Shown here in pieces: positions 11,641 through 64,000 of a DNA stretch of 64,000 nt. The stretch lies in NCBI GenBank assembly GCA_014607495.2, contig CP053172.1, positions 7,888,888 to 7,952,887 on the forward strand, written 5' to 3'. This DNA is from Carposina sasakii (Eukaryota; Arthropoda; Insecta; Lepidoptera; Carposinidae). Below the pieces are notes generated by a model. It made no database searches. It saw nothing but the letters and a program-made list of their open reading frames with translations, and was not told the origin of the DNA. Numbering within the stretch: position 1 is the stretch's first letter; the number at the start of each line of letters is the position of its first letter. A program made the translations under genes and the position numbers.

Positions 11641-12219
11641 AATATAGCCAGTCGATAGAAAATTGCCCTGTTTGCATTGCATTTTATGAACTGGTGAAAG
11701 TGCTAATGCAAAAAAATTATCATCATCTTGCTGCCCTTATCCTATTATTACGGACTCACGGAGCGATTTTCACCCTACGGGCTAAGGGCCCGCAGCTTTT
11801 GTAGAATGCAGATATAATTATAGGTATGTAAAAAATTGAAGCACATTTCACGACTCGTTTTACCTGCCTCTGTACAAAATCTTGAAATAGATCTCGTGCA
11901 TTTCACATTGACGTGCATACCACACGCTAAAGTCGGCAGTGGTGACAACTTACGGGTTAATATAACCCTAAATTTAGGGAAAAAAAAGATAACTAGGGGG
12001 ACTTTTAGGGTCAGAATTTTTTTAGGGTTTTTTTTTACGGGTACAACGACTCAACATCTATTGTCCGTTTTATAGAGTAGTTCCTATGGTGATGACGCTA
12101 ATTACTAAATTACTATGTGTATCCACATTTTCTGTGTCACTGCATACTAACATACTATGAAACGACACAAATCCTATCCCCCCCGCTCATGAGTTAAAGT
12201 TGGAATTTAGTGGTTTTTA
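11641..12219. other. No gene seen
   Basis: AT-rich upstream sequence with short homopolymers (an 8-A run and a C8 run near 12180). No element recognised. Confidence 0.5.
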
Positions 12220-12745
12220 TGCTCCGGCCACTTTCTCCGGACACGTCTGGCCTAACACAAAATGTACTTCGCGCCAATGTCGGTAAATTGCCGCACATCA
12301 AAGGGTTTTATCGCGACAAAGTTCGTGTAGTTGGCCACACATTGCGCGCTTTAGTAGAGATGGGTTGGATTAGGTAAAAATCGTACCGGTTTCACCTAAT
12401 ACTAATATTTAAAAATACCTGTTGCTAACATTTATGCAGTATGGCCATTCCATTACTATCAAATTATCTATTACGCATTAGATAAATACGTAGAATATTT
12501 ATTCAGTGAATATTTAATATCGTTTTTCGGTGACTGATCCATTACCTAATCGTCGCCTCAGTCCTTGTTTGTTCTATGTACCAAAAAAACCTAATCCACA
12601 TACCTATTCCAATTTATATTTTTTTTATAATGTTTTTTATAATGAAGTTTTTATAATGTGGCCAAGCACTTCGTCGTAAAGTCAAAAACGAAGTTTTATT
12701 GCGACAACGCAACACGAATCTTGTCGCGACAACGTGGTCGGAGCA
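12220..12745. mobile_element. Putative Harbinger-like non-autonomous element
   Basis: 526 bp, ends TGCTCCGGCCAC and (reverse complement) TGCTCCGACCAC, flanked by TTA on both sides. Internal CGCGACAA words recur near both ends. Family inferred from the 3-bp TTA duplication. Confidence 0.45.
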
Positions 12746-13215
12746 TTAGAAGTAAAAAATCTTGGGGGTAACATTGGATGTGGGTTGGCAACACTGAAAG
12801 TCAGTTAAGCTGAATTTTAGTCAGCCATGCACAGTCCAGTTGTAAATAATTTTATAATATCCTTGACGACTTAAAATACATGAATGGAACTATTTAGTGT
12901 AGCACTAGCTATAGTTCCAAAAATTATGCAAGTAGTTCCAAAGAATCGAGTGAAAGTGAAAATGAACGCTTCGATACAAAGCTTGTTGAATTTTGTTGGA
13001 TTAATAAATGAACAGTGATTGAATCGTAGAAAGAGATTCATAGTCAAAGGATTGAATTGATGATTGACGTTTTAAAAAAAATAATGGTGGCCGCATAACC
13101 TCATCGGTTGTTGTTTGGCTCCATTTTTTATTTAGAATATATATATATCGAATTGGTCTATATAAAACAAAGTTAAGGATTCATTTCAGACGCGTTGTAA
13201 TCATTACACATCAGG

Positions 13216-63171
<49,956 letters not shown>

Positions 63172-63428
63172 GTAAGTGAATAGGTTACCTTATCTGTCTA
63201 TCATACTAATCCTTCAGCCTATTGCAGTCCACTGCTGGACGTAGGCCTCCCCCAGGGCACGCCACGCAGTGTGATTTTCGGACTATGTTGCCCACCTCCC
63301 TACTAATTCTACTATGTATTATTATTAAAAGTTTGTAAGGATGGATGTTTGTGCGAGTGAGAGTTGGTGAAAATGGAAGAGCTTCCGGCCCCACTGGGGT
63401 CCACTAGTAATTGTATGCCCCATGTATA

Positions 63429-63688
63429 CAGGGTGTAACAAAAAGGGTATGTTAAGCAAAAAGCTATGTAAATAGCCCACTGTAGAGAACCTATTCACAA
63501 AATTTGAGACCCGAAATCACATGTTTATTTTTCCCGATAGTATGGAGAATTTTTAAATATCTCAGGAAATTTCATACAATCTTGAAAAATAAAAATGTTA
63601 TTTCGAGTCTCAAATTTTGGAAATAGGTTCTCTATAGTGGGCTATTTACATAGCTTTTCGCTTAACATACCCTTTCTGTTACACCCTG
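63429..63688. mobile_element. Fold-back MITE, TA-flanked
   Basis: 260 bp with arms of about 100 bp: CAGGGTGTAACAAAAAGGGT...CCCACTGTAGAGAACCTATT and its reverse complement. TA at both sides. A partial MITE E follows at once (63691). Confidence 0.85.
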
Positions 63689-63780
63689 TATAGAGTGTTT
63701 TTTCGTCGCCTCCCTGAACGAAGGGTACATACTCTATACATAAAATAAAGTAAGTTTATGACAAAAAAATGGCGGGGAAA

Positions 63781-64000
63781 ATCAATCAATTCATTTATTC
63801 GCACAAAATATGGGTACAATAAATCATAATATTTGTAAGTTATAAATATAAGCCTCTTAGATATTTTGCCAAAAGTCGGCATGCAAATATAGTCCTAGTG
63901 TTAGCTTACTTCTATAAAAAACTAGACAGTATAAAAACATAATATCTTAAATTAAATGGTGCATTATAGAAACATAAATCATTAACTAATGTTTAAATTT
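63781..64000. other. Brr2 intron 35, no element recognised
   Basis: AT-rich sequence to the right edge of the window. Confidence 0.4.

Larger units (their letters stand above)
10143..13215. promoter_or_regulatory. Shared upstream region of divergent MED28 and Brr2
   Basis: 3.1 kb between the two start codons. It must contain both promoters, probably at its ends, since the middle holds a LINE fragment, MITEs and repeats. No motif is strong enough to name. Confidence 0.5.

Overview
This is a eukaryotic window, very probably from a moth or butterfly (Lepidoptera). The evidence is AT-rich non-coding DNA, GT-AG introns, protein sequences of insect type, and an extreme load of dispersed repeats of kinds common in lepidopteran genomes: tRNA-derived SINEs, non-LTR retrotransposon tails ending in (ATG)n or (ATGT)n, TC...CTAG Helitron-like elements, TA-flanked MITEs and hAT MITEs. 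The species assignment is inference; nothing was searched.

Left part (1-10142, minus strand). The first coding exon of Mediator subunit MED28 lies at 10083-10142 and its second at 1237-1361; the rest of the gene runs off the left edge. Inside the 8.7 kb intron between them sits a complete, intronless 917-codon histone demethylase gene of the KDM4/JMJD2 family (6795-9548), on the same strand. The arrangement suggests a retrogene nested in a host intron. Several MITEs, a minisatellite and LINE/SINE pieces fill the rest.

Intergenic region (10143-13215). This separates divergent MED28 and Brr2 and holds a decayed non-LTR retrotransposon, MITEs and a putative Harbinger-like element.

Right part (13216-63171, plus strand). 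A single gene, Brr2 (SNRNP200, the U5 snRNP helicase), fills the window to the right edge. I traced 35 consecutive exons with consistent phase: 5,333 coding bases, about 1,778 codons, out of 50 kb. The exons cover the N-terminal region, the complete active helicase cassette and its Sec63 unit, and the second helicase cassette; the second Sec63 unit begins in the last visible exon. The introns hold an intact BEL/Pao retrotransposon with two identical LTRs (52309-58883), a Penelope-like element with perfect 518-bp inverted repeats and hammerhead-ribozyme-like motifs (41742-43383), and dozens of SINE, LINE, MITE, hAT and Helitron-like copies, some nested.

Most unusual signal. Downstream of at least six Brr2 exons (14, 19, 22, 27, 32, 34), decayed tandem copies of the exon 3' end together with its 5' splice site lie in the following intron. 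Some copies carry a donor closer to consensus than the real one, and two after exon 27 form potential in-frame 21-nt microexons. This is not explained by any transposon family I recognise.

Together the genes are housekeeping nuclear functions: Mediator transcription co-activation, H3K9/K36 demethylation and spliceosome activation.
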